From positions 1 through 52,321 of the forward strand of contig CACDFH010000005.1 in the NCBI GenBank assembly GCA_902552015.1: 52,321 nt of DNA, read 5' to 3'. The notes under the pieces were generated by a model. It was not told the origin of the DNA, made no database searches, and saw only the letters and a program-made list of their open reading frames with translations. This DNA is from an uncultured marine group I thaumarchaeote (GTDB taxonomy: Archaea; Thermoproteota; Nitrososphaeria; Nitrososphaerales; Nitrosopumilaceae). Position 1 is the stretch's first letter; the number at the start of each line of letters is the position of its first letter. The position numbers and the translations under genes are program-made. This document shows, in pieces, positions 51,176 through 52,321 of the stretch.

Positions 51176-52269
51176 TCTGAATTCTGAAATTCATCTAACA
51201 ACGATTTTTGTTGTTTTGATAATTTTTTTGGAATTTCTACTACAACGTGGACAAAAAGATCTCCACGTCTATTGGAATTTGGGCTTGGTAATCCTTGAGA
51301 TTTAATTTTTAGAATAGAATTTGGCTGGGTGCCGGATTCTATTTTTAATTTTTCTGTGTTTTCTAAGGTTTTGACATTAATTTCTGTTCCTAGTGTTGCA
51401 TCTACCATTGAAATTCTTGCATCACAATATAGATCAGTTCCATCACGTCTATACAATTTATGAGGTTCAACTCTTACACGAACATGAAGATCACCTGGAT
51501 CACCATCAGGGATTGATTCTCCTTCTCCTCGCATAGCAAGATAATCACCATTATCAATTCCAGGTGGAAGATTGAATGAAACATGTTTTGTTCCTTTTAC
51601 TTTGCCTCTTTGACATTTTTTGCATGGATCATCAAAGAGTTCTCCACTTCCTTGACATTTTCCACATGGTTGAGCAGATTCCAATATCATTCCCCCCATA
51701 TTTCTTCTAACTCTAACCTGACCATAACCACCACAGTCTTTACAAGTTGATTTTGAACTTCCAGGCTTACATCCAGTACCATCACAGTCAGGACAATCTA
51801 CAAATTTTTTGAGATCAAGTTCAATTTGTTTCCCATGTAAAACATCTTCCAAAGTGATATAGCATTCATGTAAAAGATCATTTCCACGTGGACGACCAAA
51901 TCCACCGCCTCCACCAAATAGATTTTCAAAAACAGAACCAAATCCACCGCCTCCACGTCTTCCCTGACCACCAAACAAATCATTGAAGATGTCATTGAAA
52001 TTACCGCCTGCACCTCTAAAGATATCTTCAGTAGAGTATCTTCCATCTACACCTTCATGTCCATGTTTGTCATACAAATCACGTTTTCCCGAATCTGAGA
52101 GAACAGCATATGCTTCAGAAATTTCCTTGAAATGTTCTTGTGCATCAGCAGATTTGTTTCTATCAGGATGAAATTTTAGAGCTAATTTCCTATATTGTGA
52201 TTTAATTTCATCAGGAGATGATGATTTGTCAACTCCTAACACTTCATAATAATCGCGTTTTGCACTCAT
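51172..52269 (-). CDS. dnaJ: Chaperone protein DnaJ (Hsp40, type I)
   Basis: 365 residues with all type I domains: a J-domain (1-68) with HPDRNKS, which stimulates the DnaK ATPase; a Gly/Phe-rich linker (about 85-125, GGGGFGSVF-like); and a zinc-binding domain with CPDCDGTGC, CKDCGGYGQV, CGKCQGSGE and CKKCQRGKV. In the last repeat the second Gly is replaced. C-terminal substrate domains follow (FNLPPGIDNGDYLAMRGEGE, GDLHVRVRVEPH). It delivers unfolded proteins to DnaK; dnaK and grpE usually lie next to dnaJ and may be just beyond the window. TTAATTAA at about 52291 is the likely TATA box. Confidence 0.95.
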   Translation of the reverse strand: MSAKRDYYEVLGVDKSSSPDEIKSQYRKLALKFHPDRNKSADAQEHFKEISEAYAVLSDSGKRDLYDKHGHEGVDGRYSTEDIFRGAGGNFNDIFNDLFGGQGRRGGGGFGSVFENLFGGGGGFGRPRGNDLLHECYITLEDVLHGKQIELDLKKFVDCPDCDGTGCKPGSSKSTCKDCGGYGQVRVRRNMGGMILESAQPCGKCQGSGELFDDPCKKCQRGKVKGTKHVSFNLPPGIDNGDYLAMRGEGESIPDGDPGDLHVRVRVEPHKLYRRDGTDLYCDARISMVDATLGTEINVKTLENTEKLKIESGTQPNSILKIKSQGLPSPNSNRRGDLFVHVVVEIPKKLSKQQKSLLDEFQNSD

Positions 52270-52321
52270 GATTAATTCGTAAATTGATGATTAATTAACT
52301 AATTTGAAGTATTTTCTGATT

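Noticed and set aside
51798-52046. 82-codon frame inside dnaJ
   Set aside because: Alternative frame of the Gly-rich linker of dnaJ, with no independent start signal.
1-52321. CRISPR array, prophage or insertion sequence
   Set aside because: No regularly spaced direct repeats, transposase, integrase or phage structural genes were seen on either strand.

Overview
The window is AT-rich archaeal DNA, most likely from an ammonia-oxidising Nitrososphaerota (Thaumarchaeota), probably a Nitrosopumilus-like marine lineage. This rests on the gene content (archaeal Cdc48, the GatD/GatE tRNA amidotransferase, pelota, ribosomal protein L2, a probable tetraether lipid synthase, an archaeal 7S/SRP RNA), on many TTG/GTG starts, and on TATA boxes about 25 bp upstream of start codons, which suggests leaderless transcripts. 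The taxon is inferred from these features; no database search was possible.

Positions 1 to about 34,370 form a large surface-glycan biosynthesis island. Its left end leaves the window inside a DegT-type aminotransferase. In order it holds: (a) a dTDP-6-deoxyhexose module (epimerase, RmlC-like cupin, RmlB, RmlA); (b) an unusual cassette of a NadE-like ATP-pyrophosphatase, GT2, AcpS phosphopantetheinyl transferase, acyl carrier protein, AMP-forming ligase, hexapeptide acyltransferase and an XrtA-type polysaccharide deacetylase; (c) a membrane assembly module (DPM1-like GT2, Wzx-like flippase, GT-C enzyme); (d) a mirror-image module in which two paralogous membrane-protein genes diverge, each leading to a paralogous sulfotransferase (one arm also has a PLD-family gene); (e) an FkbM methyltransferase, a phosphoesterase and odd dehydrogenase-like and aldolase-like proteins; (f) a nucleotide-sugar oxidation module (UDP-ManNAc-type dehydrogenase overlapping an asparagine-synthase-like protein without a glutaminase domain, then GalU, Ugd and a 4-epimerase); and (g) glycosyltransferases, a second DegT aminotransferase, HAD and ATP-grasp proteins and a NodB-like deacetylase. 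Together they predict a glycan that is sulfated, acylated, methylated and rich in uronic acid or uronamide, probably for S-layer glycoproteins or extracellular polysaccharide.

From about 34,380 to the end the window is core genome: probable tetraether synthase (tes) divergent from a TrmB-type regulator, a DtxR-type regulator, YjbQ, pelota, CutA, a site-2 protease, a methyltransferase, a TtuA/Ncs6-family tRNA thiolase, SRP RNA, acylphosphatase, rpl2p (outside a ribosomal operon), cdc48, gatD-gatE, tRNA-Leu(CAG) and dnaJ, with several small lineage-specific proteins.

Two observations stand out. First, a perfect 40-bp inverted repeat sits in frame, at exactly codon 117, in both divergent membrane-protein genes. 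Inversion between the copies would swap promoters and N-terminal halves between the two sulfotransferase arms, giving a possible archaeal phase-variation switch; gene conversion is the conservative alternative. Second, a complete carrier-protein system (AcpS, ACP, ligase, acyltransferase) lies in a glycan cluster of an archaeon, a domain generally without ACP-based fatty acid synthesis. No CRISPR array, insertion sequence or recombinase gene was seen.
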